Shown here piece by piece: positions 45,185 to 54,927 of a DNA stretch of 64,000 nucleotides. The translations under genes and the position numbers were made by a program. The stretch comes from Verrucomicrobiota bacterium (GTDB lineage Bacteria; Verrucomicrobiota; Verrucomicrobiia; Verrucomicrobiales; DEV007). The notes beneath the pieces were generated by a model, which did not search any database, was not told where the DNA came from, and saw only the letters and a list, made by a program, of their open reading frames with translations. The first letter of the stretch is position 1. The number at the start of each line of letters is the position of its first letter. Where the stretch lies: contig JAGWVU010000001.1 in the NCBI GenBank assembly GCA_018970725.1, positions 145,264 through 209,263 on the forward strand, read 5' to 3'.

Positions 45185-46183
45185 ATGATTACCCGCGAGA
45201 TTTCCTACGGAGCTTTTTTGCTAATCGCTCTTTCCTTCTCCTCCAGCCCCGGTTTTGCCCAGACCGCGACCACCGGACCCGGGGCGGTGATGGAGATCAA
45301 CGTGACCGCCAACGGCTACACCTACATTGGGCTTCCCGTCTGCAAGAACGTGGTCTACAGGGGAAGAGTATCTTCGGTCTCCGGCTCCTCCATTTCATTT
45401 CCGGGCACCCCCTTCACCTCGGGCGCGTTCGCCACGACCTCTATCGCCACCGAACAGGTTCCCCAGTTTTATATCGAACTCCTCTCGGGCGTTGAGATTG
45501 GCAGCATGATTTCCATCCTCTCCAACACATCGTCCTCCCTCACCTTGGCGGAAAACGTCGCGTCTTTCGTTGCTCAGAACGAGATCGTCCAGATCCGGCC
45601 GATGCACACTCTCAACTCCCTTTTCCCGGCGGGTGCTCCTCTCCGCGGCGGCACATCCCAGACCAGCGCCGACGAGGTCATTGTCTATGACGCCGCCCAA
45701 CAAAGATCGTTCTCCCACTTCTTCTCCACCTCGACAAACAATTGGATGCGCGGCACCGTCGACAACGGCAAACGTTCCATCCTGCCGAACCAGTCGATTT
45801 ACATCTACCGCAAGACCGTCGCGACCAAGGTCCGCATCCCGGGCGTTGTCAAGACAGGGGTCACAGGGATCGATATCCTGCCCGGGAACAACTTGGTCCC
45901 GAATCCCTATCCGGTCTCGTTCACACTGCAACAAGCCAACCTGGTGACCGGAAGCGTTTCGACCGGATTGTTGGGAGGAACCTCCGCCTCCACGGCGGAT
46001 CAAGTCACGATCTACGGGCCCGGCCTCGCGCCCCGGACATATTTTTACCACAGCGGCTCCGCCGAGTGGAGGGCCGGGACCACGCCATCAAACAACGTGG
46101 TGATTCCCGTCGGCGCTTCCCTCTTGATCAATCGTCGGTCCCCGTCCCCCGCATTCACTTGGTTGAAGACGCAGCCATTCTGA
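45185..46183 (+). CDS. TIGR02597-like secreted beta protein
   Basis: A 332-residue exported protein with a signal peptide (FLLIALSFSSSPGFAQ). The mature part is beta-rich and Ser/Thr/Gly-rich, with two near-equal segments (NxxPAGAPLRGGTS... and NLVTGSVSTGLLGGTSAS...) in which ADEVIVYDAA and ADQVTIYGPG are parallel. The sequence is of the verrucomicrobial TIGR02597 kind; I recall the pattern but could not search, so treat the family name as tentative. No catalytic motif is visible. It is transcribed after a terminator and converges with the metal-binding gene. A TATAAC at 45144-45149 might be its -10. Confidence 0.6.
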   Translation: MITREISYGAFLLIALSFSSSPGFAQTATTGPGAVMEINVTANGYTYIGLPVCKNVVYRGRVSSVSGSSISFPGTPFTSGAFATTSIATEQVPQFYIELLSGVEIGSMISILSNTSSSLTLAENVASFVAQNEIVQIRPMHTLNSLFPAGAPLRGGTSQTSADEVIVYDAAQQRSFSHFFSTSTNNWMRGTVDNGKRSILPNQSIYIYRKTVATKVRIPGVVKTGVTGIDILPGNNLVPNPYPVSFTLQQANLVTGSVSTGLLGGTSASTADQVTIYGPGLAPRTYFYHSGSAEWRAGTTPSNNVVIPVGASLLINRRSPSPAFTWLKTQPF

Positions 46184-46208
46184 TCCAGGTGGAGCGCTTC
46201 GGTTCATG

Positions 46209-47480
46209 TCAGGGACGGATGTTCAGGTTGAACGGCGCGAAGAGCATCACGTCGTCAATCATGACCTGGCAGTAGAGCCTGACAAATCCAGGTTTAGGCG
46301 GGTAAAGGAGGAATTCGAGGGAAGGTCCTCCACGTAACGCTTGATCCAAGACTTCGCCTCCCAGCGGATGAAGGTGCAGCACGGTTTCGTAATCCTCGTG
46401 AAACCCTACCAAGTGAGCGAACGCATTCATCACAGGTTGCAAACGGGTGACCGGCTCACCATCCGCCGAGTTGATGGTCACCCGCATCCGCTTAGGCTCG
46501 CCCACTTTCGGGCCGGGAAAGTTCCCGCCGTTCAATTCAAGGACGAAGCGATATCCAGCGAGAGATGAGACAAACCGGTTGTCAGTGTCCGTCGGGTGTT
46601 CGGCGGGTCCTCCCGGGAGATCCGTGTGCGGCAGCTCCTGAATCCCCGTTGCGGCCGGTATGATATCCGCCCAAATCCGGTAGGGTCCGGGTTTCCGCGG
46701 CTTGAACTGGAATCGATACTCGCCCGGGCGGTCCGTGAGTTTCGGATGCTCGTGATGATAATCCCCCAGCCCAGGCTCCTCGATCAAAAGATGGATATAC
46801 TCCGTGTGCATCTCGATCAGGTCGGCATAGCCCACCGGATGCCCCGCTCCGTTCCGCAGCCTGACCGTGACCTCCATGGGGCTCCCAACAATCATCGTCC
46901 CGGCATTCGCCACCTCAAGCTGGACGGTGGGCGCCCCGGGCTTGGTGTAGATGAAACTGTAAGGCAGCCGACGTTTGAGAAGATCCATGCCGCACTTCGC
47001 GCAGCCCGCCTTCCTGTCAGGACTCACATGATCGGCATGCATCGGGCAAACGAAGACATCTGCGGCTATGATTTCCGGTGCGAAACGACGGCCGATCCCA
47101 TCGAGCATCATTCGCAGACTGCCCAGCGCGGCCCTCACGCCCCCAGAATCCGCTTCCTGCGCGGATCGGGCCACGGCGTTCACCGAACCCAGCGCCCGGG
47201 AGACCTCGTCTTGGACCGGCTCATTGCCTTCCGAAGCGGTTGCGCTTCGCGCCAGTAGTCGCAATGCCGGGCTACAAAACGAAATCTGCACCGGAATTTC
47301 CTCAAGACGTCCCTCCTGCAGGAGAATATCCACGTTGGCTGTGGAGAGGCGGATCAGATTCCATGCTTCAGGGGCCGACTGTGGCTCCAGATAACGGGGT
47401 GGAACATTCACGTCCGCGAACGCGGCGGCGAGCGATGGAACGAGCAAAAGCCGGAGCCAGAAAAGAGGCGAGGGGCACAT
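46209..47480 (-). CDS. Secreted protein with heavy-metal-binding domain
   Basis: About 423 residues from the ATG at 47480, which gives a signal peptide (LFWLRLLLVPSLAAAFA). The middle contains CPMHADH...GCAKCGMDLLKRR, the heavy-metal-binding (YHS-like) motif found in copper efflux proteins. After it come two beta domains: one with LIEMHTEYIHLLI and DYHHEHP, the other with AFAHLVGFHEDYETVLHLHP, where many His residues could bind copper or another soft metal. The sequence suits a periplasmic metal sensor, storage or delivery protein. No efflux or oxidase partner is adjacent; it converges with the TIGR02597-like gene and diverges from the giant DUF1800 gene. Confidence 0.72.
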   Translation of the reverse strand: MCPSPLFWLRLLLVPSLAAAFADVNVPPRYLEPQSAPEAWNLIRLSTANVDILLQEGRLEEIPVQISFCSPALRLLARSATASEGNEPVQDEVSRALGSVNAVARSAQEADSGGVRAALGSLRMMLDGIGRRFAPEIIAADVFVCPMHADHVSPDRKAGCAKCGMDLLKRRLPYSFIYTKPGAPTVQLEVANAGTMIVGSPMEVTVRLRNGAGHPVGYADLIEMHTEYIHLLIEEPGLGDYHHEHPKLTDRPGEYRFQFKPRKPGPYRIWADIIPAATGIQELPHTDLPGGPAEHPTDTDNRFVSSLAGYRFVLELNGGNFPGPKVGEPKRMRVTINSADGEPVTRLQPVMNAFAHLVGFHEDYETVLHLHPLGGEVLDQALRGGPSLEFLLYPPKPGFVRLYCQVMIDDVMLFAPFNLNIRP

Positions 47481-47607
47481 GTGAGGATGGCGTGATCGTG
47501 GAGAAGCCGAAAATACGCGATTTCCTGAGTTCGAATCAAAACAAATGGTTGATGTCCCCACCCATTTCATGGCATTTTATGGGAAGGTTGGACTGCCCTC
47601 CCCCTTG

Positions 47608-47642
47608 GCCGACCGAGCATCGCTGCCTCTCTGCAGGTCGGC
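47608..47642. promoter_or_regulatory. Inverted repeat before the giant DUF1800 gene
   Basis: GCCGACC (47608-47614) pairs with GGTCGGC (47636-47642) around a 21-nt interval, about 42 nt before the chosen ATG, in the 203-nt gap between divergent genes. It could be a regulator site or mRNA structure. No other feature is seen in this gap. Confidence 0.3.
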
Positions 47643-47683
47643 GGAGCTGTATTCTGTTTGGTCGAATCCCCTTTATACCTCGT

Positions 47684-50600
47684 ATGGGCTCCCTCACAAA
47701 CCGTTCTCTTTCGGTCGTCCAGCTCCTTGGGACCATTATCCCGGCTGTTTTTCTCCCCGGCCCGGCAGACGCCGCGGTGGATAATGGGCTGACCCAGACC
47801 ATCTGGCGCATTCAGTTTGGTGTCTCCAGTGGGCAACTCTATCTCAACGGCCTGCCCTCGTCAGGGCTGAATCCGACCTGGACAGCACTTGACGACGACG
47901 CCGACGGCACCAGCAACGGCGAGGAACTCGCGGCCGGGACGAGTCCGTTCGACTCTTCGAAATCGCTCAATCTATCCAATGTGACCAGCGCGGGAGGCTC
48001 GACCAGCTTGGCTTTCCCGACCCAACGGGGCAAGATCTATCGGATCGAGTCCAACACCTCGTTGGTGGCACCTGCCGGTTGGATCCTGCAAAGCGGAGCG
48101 AGTCCGGCCCAGGTTCTGGGCGATGGTCAACCGGCCACGATCACGGTGCCGTTCGCCCCAAACACATTTTACCGGGTGAGAGTGGAGGACATCGATCGGG
48201 ACAACGATGAATTGTGCGATTGGGTCGAGCATGTCCTCGGACTCAATCCCCTTGCCGCCCAGACTTCTCCGCCGCTCGATGACAAGGCTTACGTCATCCA
48301 ACAACTCGGCGCACCGGACGAGGTGCAGATCACAGCCACCAAGCCCTTTGCATCGGAGGACGGCCCTGAGTCCGGTCGTCTGACCGTCACGCGCCGGAAG
48401 GTGCTTTTCCCCTTGTTCGTGGACCTGACTTATTCCGGGACCGCACAGCCCACGGTCGACTACCCTGCCCTTCCCGGGGTGATTTCTTTCGCGGCCGGAG
48501 TTTCAACGGTGAATCTCAACGTAAACCCTGCCACGGGTGACGGAGTTGAGGGTAGTGAATCCGTCACGGCCACGATCATGCCCAGTGTCGATTACACCGT
48601 GGTCTCTCCCGGCACCGCCACGGTGATCATCAAGGACTCCACCGCCCCCTCCGGAACAGGCCTTCTGGCGAGGTATTACGACCACGCCAACTCAAGCTAC
48701 GCCCACGCCGCCAATTTCGGCGACGCGGCCACTTATGTCTACACCCGGGACGCATCGACCACGAGTGGAACCATTGCCGTCACGCCCACCGGCGTCAGCC
48801 TTGCCGGCCTGTCCACCGGCCATTCGGTCAAACTTTCCTTCACTTCTGGCGGTCTCAACAGCACGCTTTACAACGACCTGAACTACACGGTCAGTTCCCG
48901 CACCGGCACCACCTTCACGGTATCGATCTCCTCTTCGAGCGCCTTGCCTGTGAGCGGCAGCGGTGCTTGCAACTACAGCATCCAATCCTTTCCGCACCCT
49001 GCCGTCATCGAGAGGGTCGACCCGGTGGTCAACTTCGATTGGATGGGCGGCACCGCCAACGGGAACGTCATCACTCCGGGGAATTTGCCCGACAATTACT
49101 CCAGCATTTGGGAAGGTTTTCTACACCCGGCGACCGCCGGCGTCTACCAATTCCAACTCGACGCTGATGACAAGGCGCGGATCCTGTTGGACATCGATCG
49201 GAACGGGACCTTCGACCTACCGTCGGAGCAGATCGTGGAACACGGTTGGGATGGACCAGCCACCGTGGGGACCTTCAAGCAGAGTGCCGGGATTACCCTG
49301 TCAGTTCCCGCTTCCGCCTCTGCGCGATACCGGATCCGGGTGGAACATGTGGAGACCAGCGGCGAGGCTCGGTGCCGGGTCCAATGGCGGCTCGGATCCT
49401 CCGGCTATGGAACCATTCCTCAGGCCGAGGTTTTCTCCCATACGATGCCGATGTCGGCGAATTACACCTACACGAGAAACGAGGACCTCACCTCCGGTTC
49501 CATCGTGGTCAGCCTGACCGGTCATACGATCACAGTCGGCGAGCAGGTTCCGCTCTACTTCTCCTCCGGTAACCTGTTTACCCCGCCCTCGAACTATCAC
49601 GGCACCTACACCGTGACGGCGGTGACTAGTTCCACATTCACCGTAAACTTGAGTGGGGCCGGCTTGCCAGCATCCGGAACCGGGGCCGGTTTCGTCGGGA
49701 ACCGGCCGACCTCCACGACGACCGGTTGGTTGAACCAGGTCTTTGCGAACACGACATTCGCGAGCCCGCCCGGCCGGGTGGGCATCGATGGCACCGGAGC
49801 CACCACCAGCAATTCCGGTCTTTACGGAACCGGAACGCCGGATGCGACCAAGGTTGCGCCCGATCTTTTCTCCGTCCGCTGGAGCGGTCAGGTCCAACCC
49901 CAGTTCAGCGAGGAATACACCTTTGCAGTCCTCTGTGATGACGGGGCGACCCTTCGGATCAACGGTCAGGTGCAGCCCCTGTTGACGGCTCCCTCCACCA
50001 GCTTGGGAGGCAGCACCTATGCCTACGATCAAAACGGGGAAACCTTGGTTAATTACTCGGGCCTCGCGGTGCGGAGCGGCAGTTTTCTTGTCGGGGAGAC
50101 GGTGCGGCTGGATCCCACCTCAGGTAATCTGACCCACGGGAACGACAGCACCTACACCTATGACGGTGCCACCGGTCTGGCCACAATCAACTACAGCAAC
50201 CTGGCCAACGTGACTCCCGGAAGCATCGCGGTCGGGGACACCGTCGAGCTGGACCCAACCACGGGACCGCTTGGTCCCTTGGCGAATTCCGCCTATGTGG
50301 TCACGGCGTCCACTTCTGCCACCGTGACCGTGAATTTCGGCACCGGCGTCTATCCCTCCGGCTCCGGCAATATCAACCTATCCGATACCCGAAACCTGGT
50401 GATCAGTTCCCTTCAGGTGACCGGCAACGGAACCTACAACTACAATTCGACCACCGGGCTCGCGGTGATTGATTACGCGGCGATCACGGCGCTGGCGCCG
50501 GGTAGCATCACCGAGGGCAGCCTCGTCCGGCTGGATCCCACCAGCGGGAACCTTAGTCCCGTGGCATTGGGGCTCTATTCGGTCACGGCGGTTAGTCCCA

Positions 50601-53600
50601 CGACCATCACGGTGAATTTTGGCACCGGCACTTATGCATCCGGCACGGGTTCCGTGCTCATGGCCGTTCCGGTCGGAGGATCCGTCCCTTCAACCGCCAG
50701 CAACGCCTTCATGGTCAATTTTGGCGCCAATCGATACGGCCCCGCTTCATCGGGCAGCCTCAATGTGGAGGTCGTGAACAAAGCCCTCAAGGACTGGTCA
50801 TCGATGGGCAACGAGCGCTACGTGCGGATCCAGATGGTCGGGGGAGTGCGCTATGATATCCAGCTGGATTACTGGGAGAGCGGTGGTTATGCACGGTGCC
50901 TGCTCTATTGGTTTAGCCCGAGCCAGCCCCGGCAGATCATTCCGTCCTCCCGCTTGTATCCATCAGGCAGCCCGGCGTCCCCTCCGAACCATCTCACCTC
51001 CGCCGAAGCGGAGGCACTTGTCGGTGGTCCTGTGCAAATCCCCGTGGGCGTGAGCAATGGCGCTTCCGTTTCACTCTCGGGCGGCCCTTCTTGGTTATCG
51101 GTGACCAATGGGGTGATTACAGGCACCCCTCCGGCGGGATCGGCAGGGAATTACCAGGTCCTCGTCACCATCAGCAATCCGGTGGGCACAAGCACGTCTC
51201 TGGTCAACCTTCGGGTTCAGGATACGGGCTCCGCGATTGCCCGGGAAACTTGGACCGGTATACCCGGAACCAGTGTTGCTTCGATTCCATTCCAATCGAC
51301 GCCGGGCAGCACCTCCACCCTCACCTCCCTCGAAACACCGACCGGCTCGGGCGACAACTATGGTGTGCGGATCCGGGGCTATCTTACCGCCCCACTTTCA
51401 GGGAACTATTATTTCTGGATCTCCGGAGCGGATACCGCCGAGCTGTGGATCTCGAACGACCACGACCCGGTCAACGCCATCAAGCGTGCCTGGGTCACCA
51501 ATGGAACGGCTCCGAAGGCATGGCAGGCCGAGCCCGCCCAGAAATCTCCCTGGCTCGCCCTCAAGGCTGGTCAGCGATACTACATCGAGATCTTGCAGAA
51601 GGCCTCAGTTGGCCCCAACGACAGCTTGGCCGTCGGTTGGTTGCGCCCCGGTGAGACCGGTGACGTTCCAAGCGGCGTCGTGCCAGGCTATGTGCTTTCT
51701 CCCTACATCCCACCGGCCCCGGGCTCCACTCCGGGCACCTTGTATGTGGCGACGATGCTCTCACAGAATGGAGCTGTTACCAAAGGCGTTGGTTCCTCGA
51801 CCCTTCGACTGAGTCAGGATGAGAAGTCCGCGGTGATGACCTACAGTTACCGCAACCTCACCGGTCCGATCACGTCCCAGCATATCCACACGGATCCCTA
51901 TCTCAACCACCCCTCCACCATCATCTACGACATCGACACCCCATCCACCCCCGGGGACGGCGTGCAAGTGGACGGGAGTTACAAGTGGACCATCACCCCG
52001 GTCGGAACTCTCTCCCAGGCTGACATCGTGGAGATCATCAAACAGGGCAAAGCCTACGTCAATCTGCATACCGCGATGTATCCCGCCGGGGAAATCCGGG
52101 GGAATTACACCCTGGCCTCCGGATCCCGCACGTTCACGCCACCACCAGCGCCGCCCCAATGGGTGAATGACAGCAACACCAACGACGGGGCCGCGCGGTT
52201 CCTTGCCCAGGCGGCTTTCGGTGCCAGCGCCGCCGACATTGCCGCGCTCAAGGCGATGCCTGGCTACGAGGCATGGATCGACGATCAGTTCACCAAGCCC
52301 GCCACCCTGCAACTGCCGGAGGTCATGGACCGGGAAATGTCCGACGCCATCGGCGGCTCCCAATTCGACGAAAGCCTGACCTTCAACGCCTGGTGGCGCA
52401 ATTCCGTCACCGCTCCGGATCAGTTGCGCCAAAAGGTCGCGTTCGCCCTCAGTCAGATCCACGTCGTTTCCGCACAGGGACCGCTCGACAACCGCGCTGA
52501 CGCGCTTTCCCATTTTTACGATCGGCTTGCCACGAATGCCTTCGGGAACTTCCGGGACATCCTCGTGGATACCACGCTTACCCCCGCCATGGGTCGTTAC
52601 CTTGATATGTTGCGGAACGACAAGCCCGACGTCTCCGTGGGCAGGATTCCGAACGAGAATTACGCTCGGGAGATTATGCAGCTTTTTTCCATCGGCTTGT
52701 TCCGCATGTGGCCGGACGGGACGCTGGTCTTGAATTCAAACGATTCGCCGATCGATACCTACACACAGGAAGAGATCGTCGGATTCGCTCATGTCTTCAC
52801 CGGATGGGACTATGGCTATGACGGTCCGTTCCGGACTTCGTTGGGTTCGGCGACCAACTGGTCTCGATTGATGCGGGAGGTTCCGGCCCGCCATTTCACG
52901 GGGCCGAAGCGGGTTCTGAACAATGAGGTCTTGCCAGGCCTGCCCAAGCTCGGTGGGCAGCCGCTGGATCCCTTCGCCACCCACACCAGCGTGCAATTCA
53001 GTGATCCGGCTTATCAGAACCTTCCCGCTCAGGAACTGAGCGCGGCGCACGACCAACTCTTCAATCATCCGAACGTCGGCCCCTTCATCTGCCGGCAACT
53101 CATCCAGAGAATGGTCACGAGCCATCCCTCGCGGGATTATCTCTATCGCGTCGTGCAAAAGTTCAATGACAACGGCAGTGGAGTCCGGGGTGACATGAAG
53201 AGCGTGATCAAGGCGATCCTGCTGGACTACGAGGCCCGCAGTGCCGCGGAGAGCGCCAAACCGGCCTTCGGAAAACAACGGGAACCGCTTCAGCGGGTTG
53301 CGAACGTGGCCCGCGCTTTCCGAAGGGATACGGGAACCGGCACCTTCAATCAGGCCAACTCCCATGTCATCGCCGTCTCCATGCCCAACCAGTTCGCCGG
53401 CGGAAACACCGTCTTTCTCGAGTTTCCGAGGGCGGGGGCCTTCAGTCCGGGGGATGTGACGCCGACTTCGGAGGCTTACACCGTCCTCAGCACGCCGGCC
53501 CCGACCCCCTCCCTTTTCCATGTCAACGCGAAGGGTTGGACCGGGATCAGCACGACAAACGGAACCACCAATGCGGGCTTTTCCGGCACGTATTCGCAGG

Positions 53601-54922
53601 TGGCGGGTTCATCGTCGATCACCGTGACGATCAGCGGGCATTGGCTCGGGGTGAACCAGAAGGCGTTCCTCGACTTTGGCGCGGTCACCACCGGCACCGC
53701 ACTGGCGGACGGCGTTTACACGACCTTGACCAGCACCAGCACCGGGAGCGGGGATACGGGCGGGACCACCTTCACCATCGCTGCTCCCAACACCACCGCC
53801 CGGTCCGGCTATGTCCGCATGGTCAGGTTCCAGGGATCCTACACGGTCTCAAACTCCGGTCTTGCCTCACCCCAGGACAAGAGAATTACCTTGGACACCA
53901 CGTCCGGGGGGATTGCCGATCACCATCTGGTGACTGGCAACCGCGTCTTCCTGAACTTCACCTTGGGCAATCCGCAACCCACGGATGGCGAGTTCGTCGT
54001 CGAGTCGGTCCCCGATGCCAATACCTTCACCGTGCTCACCTCCGCGGCGCTCGCCACCGGCGGTGGAGCCAACGGGGCCGACAACGGCATCTGGATGTTC
54101 CCGCTGGTGAATCAACCGCTCACGCGAAGCGGGAATGTGAACGGTCTTCCGAGCACCTTCCTCATGGGGAACACCACGGGAGATCTTGAGCAGTCTCCCC
54201 TCAATTCACCGACGGTCTTCAACTTCTTCCACCCCGACTACAAGTTCCCCGGCTCGATCGCCGCCCAAGGGATCACCACCCCGGAGTTTGAAATCACCGC
54301 GGAAACCACCGCGATCCGCCAGGCGAATTTCCTTTTCAACGGGGTCTTCAATCCGGGCAACACGAGCGGCTTGAGCAGTTTCAGATCGGGGACCAATGCC
54401 TTGGTGCTCGACCTGAGTCCTTGGATGGGCCCGGCCAGCGACGTCGGCTTGGGGGCGGGCGTGGCTCCCTTGGAGTTTTGGACCAGCGATGCCAACCTCG
54501 GTGCGCTCATCGATCGCCTCAACACTCTGTTGTTGGCCGGTCAACTGACTTCGCAATCCAAGGCGATCATCCAACGCTTCCTCCAGCACCGGACGCTCTC
54601 CGGGATCACCGCCGGGAATCCGTGCACCATCACGGCTCCCAGCCACGGTTGGAACACCGGGGATGTCGTGACGATCTCGGGTGTCACCGGCGGTTCGTTC
54701 TCCCCTGCCATCAATGGGTCCTACACCATCACGGTGACCGGTCCCAGCACCTTCAGGATTCCGGTGAATTGCATCAGCACCACCGGTCTCAATGTCAGCG
54801 CCGGTCTCGCCACCGTGGTGCCCTACACCAACTCGGCTCCCTCCGAAACAAACCGCCGCGACCGGCTCCGAGCCGTTCTCCATCTGATCTTGACCAGCCC
54901 GGACTTTACCATTCAACGGTGA
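47684..54922 (+). CDS. Giant multidomain secreted protein: Calx-beta, PA14, CHRD and DUF1800
   Basis: 2,412 residues from the ATG at 47684, which gives a signal peptide; ~200 further upstream in-frame codons are not supported. Order: Ca-binding TSP3-like DDDADGTSNGEE (~70); Calx-beta (~222-322); first PA14 (~326-585, LLARYYDH...DADDKARILLD); second PA14 (~680-1095) split by repeats; a putative Ig-like He_PIG stretch (~1105-1180); third PA14 (~1185-1345); CHRD (~1352-1481, ending GEIRGNYTL); DUF1800 (~1491-2412, NENYAREIMQLFSIGLF, SPTVFNFFHPDY). Small beta modules of ~60-95 residues are inserted inside the PA14 and DUF1800 domains. Function unknown; secretion plus sugar- or protein-binding domains suggest a cell-surface role. 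Followed in 5 nt by DUF1501. Confidence 0.88.
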   Translation: MGSLTNRSLSVVQLLGTIIPAVFLPGPADAAVDNGLTQTIWRIQFGVSSGQLYLNGLPSSGLNPTWTALDDDADGTSNGEELAAGTSPFDSSKSLNLSNVTSAGGSTSLAFPTQRGKIYRIESNTSLVAPAGWILQSGASPAQVLGDGQPATITVPFAPNTFYRVRVEDIDRDNDELCDWVEHVLGLNPLAAQTSPPLDDKAYVIQQLGAPDEVQITATKPFASEDGPESGRLTVTRRKVLFPLFVDLTYSGTAQPTVDYPALPGVISFAAGVSTVNLNVNPATGDGVEGSESVTATIMPSVDYTVVSPGTATVIIKDSTAPSGTGLLARYYDHANSSYAHAANFGDAATYVYTRDASTTSGTIAVTPTGVSLAGLSTGHSVKLSFTSGGLNSTLYNDLNYTVSSRTGTTFTVSISSSSALPVSGSGACNYSIQSFPHPAVIERVDPVVNFDWMGGTANGNVITPGNLPDNYSSIWEGFLHPATAGVYQFQLDADDKARILLDIDRNGTFDLPSEQIVEHGWDGPATVGTFKQSAGITLSVPASASARYRIRVEHVETSGEARCRVQWRLGSSGYGTIPQAEVFSHTMPMSANYTYTRNEDLTSGSIVVSLTGHTITVGEQVPLYFSSGNLFTPPSNYHGTYTVTAVTSSTFTVNLSGAGLPASGTGAGFVGNRPTSTTTGWLNQVFANTTFASPPGRVGIDGTGATTSNSGLYGTGTPDATKVAPDLFSVRWSGQVQPQFSEEYTFAVLCDDGATLRINGQVQPLLTAPSTSLGGSTYAYDQNGETLVNYSGLAVRSGSFLVGETVRLDPTSGNLTHGNDSTYTYDGATGLATINYSNLANVTPGSIAVGDTVELDPTTGPLGPLANSAYVVTASTSATVTVNFGTGVYPSGSGNINLSDTRNLVISSLQVTGNGTYNYNSTTGLAVIDYAAITALAPGSITEGSLVRLDPTSGNLSPVALGLYSVTAVSPTTITVNFGTGTYASGTGSVLMAVPVGGSVPSTASNAFMVNFGANRYGPASSGSLNVEVVNKALKDWSSMGNERYVRIQMVGGVRYDIQLDYWESGGYARCLLYWFSPSQPRQIIPSSRLYPSGSPASPPNHLTSAEAEALVGGPVQIPVGVSNGASVSLSGGPSWLSVTNGVITGTPPAGSAGNYQVLVTISNPVGTSTSLVNLRVQDTGSAIARETWTGIPGTSVASIPFQSTPGSTSTLTSLETPTGSGDNYGVRIRGYLTAPLSGNYYFWISGADTAELWISNDHDPVNAIKRAWVTNGTAPKAWQAEPAQKSPWLALKAGQRYYIEILQKASVGPNDSLAVGWLRPGETGDVPSGVVPGYVLSPYIPPAPGSTPGTLYVATMLSQNGAVTKGVGSSTLRLSQDEKSAVMTYSYRNLTGPITSQHIHTDPYLNHPSTIIYDIDTPSTPGDGVQVDGSYKWTITPVGTLSQADIVEIIKQGKAYVNLHTAMYPAGEIRGNYTLASGSRTFTPPPAPPQWVNDSNTNDGAARFLAQAAFGASAADIAALKAMPGYEAWIDDQFTKPATLQLPEVMDREMSDAIGGSQFDESLTFNAWWRNSVTAPDQLRQKVAFALSQIHVVSAQGPLDNRADALSHFYDRLATNAFGNFRDILVDTTLTPAMGRYLDMLRNDKPDVSVGRIPNENYAREIMQLFSIGLFRMWPDGTLVLNSNDSPIDTYTQEEIVGFAHVFTGWDYGYDGPFRTSLGSATNWSRLMREVPARHFTGPKRVLNNEVLPGLPKLGGQPLDPFATHTSVQFSDPAYQNLPAQELSAAHDQLFNHPNVGPFICRQLIQRMVTSHPSRDYLYRVVQKFNDNGSGVRGDMKSVIKAILLDYEARSAAESAKPAFGKQREPLQRVANVARAFRRDTGTGTFNQANSHVIAVSMPNQFAGGNTVFLEFPRAGAFSPGDVTPTSEAYTVLSTPAPTPSLFHVNAKGWTGISTTNGTTNAGFSGTYSQVAGSSSITVTISGHWLGVNQKAFLDFGAVTTGTALADGVYTTLTSTSTGSGDTGGTTFTIAAPNTTARSGYVRMVRFQGSYTVSNSGLASPQDKRITLDTTSGGIADHHLVTGNRVFLNFTLGNPQPTDGEFVVESVPDANTFTVLTSAALATGGGANGADNGIWMFPLVNQPLTRSGNVNGLPSTFLMGNTTGDLEQSPLNSPTVFNFFHPDYKFPGSIAAQGITTPEFEITAETTAIRQANFLFNGVFNPGNTSGLSSFRSGTNALVLDLSPWMGPASDVGLGAGVAPLEFWTSDANLGALIDRLNTLLLAGQLTSQSKAIIQRFLQHRTLSGITAGNPCTITAPSHGWNTGDVVTISGVTGGSFSPAINGSYTITVTGPSTFRIPVNCISTTGLNVSAGLATVVPYTNSAPSETNRRDRLRAVLHLILTSPDFTIQR
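50009..50680 (+). repeat. Tandem beta-module repeats inside the second PA14 domain
   Basis: Two full units (50138-50422, 95 codons; 50423 to about 50680, ~86 codons) and a front-half unit (50009-50137, 43 codons). Shared framework: S/GTYxY....GLAxIxYxxL....PGSIxxGdxVxLDPTsGxL...Y.VTA.s..TxTVNFGTG.Y.SG.G. DNA identity is moderate, so the copies are old. They separate the two halves of a PA14 domain. Confidence 0.75.
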
Positions 54923-54927
54923 CACCC

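Noticed and set aside
47078..47683. Upstream extension of the giant DUF1800 frame
   Set aside because: Antisense to the metal-binding gene; the signal peptide starts at 47684.
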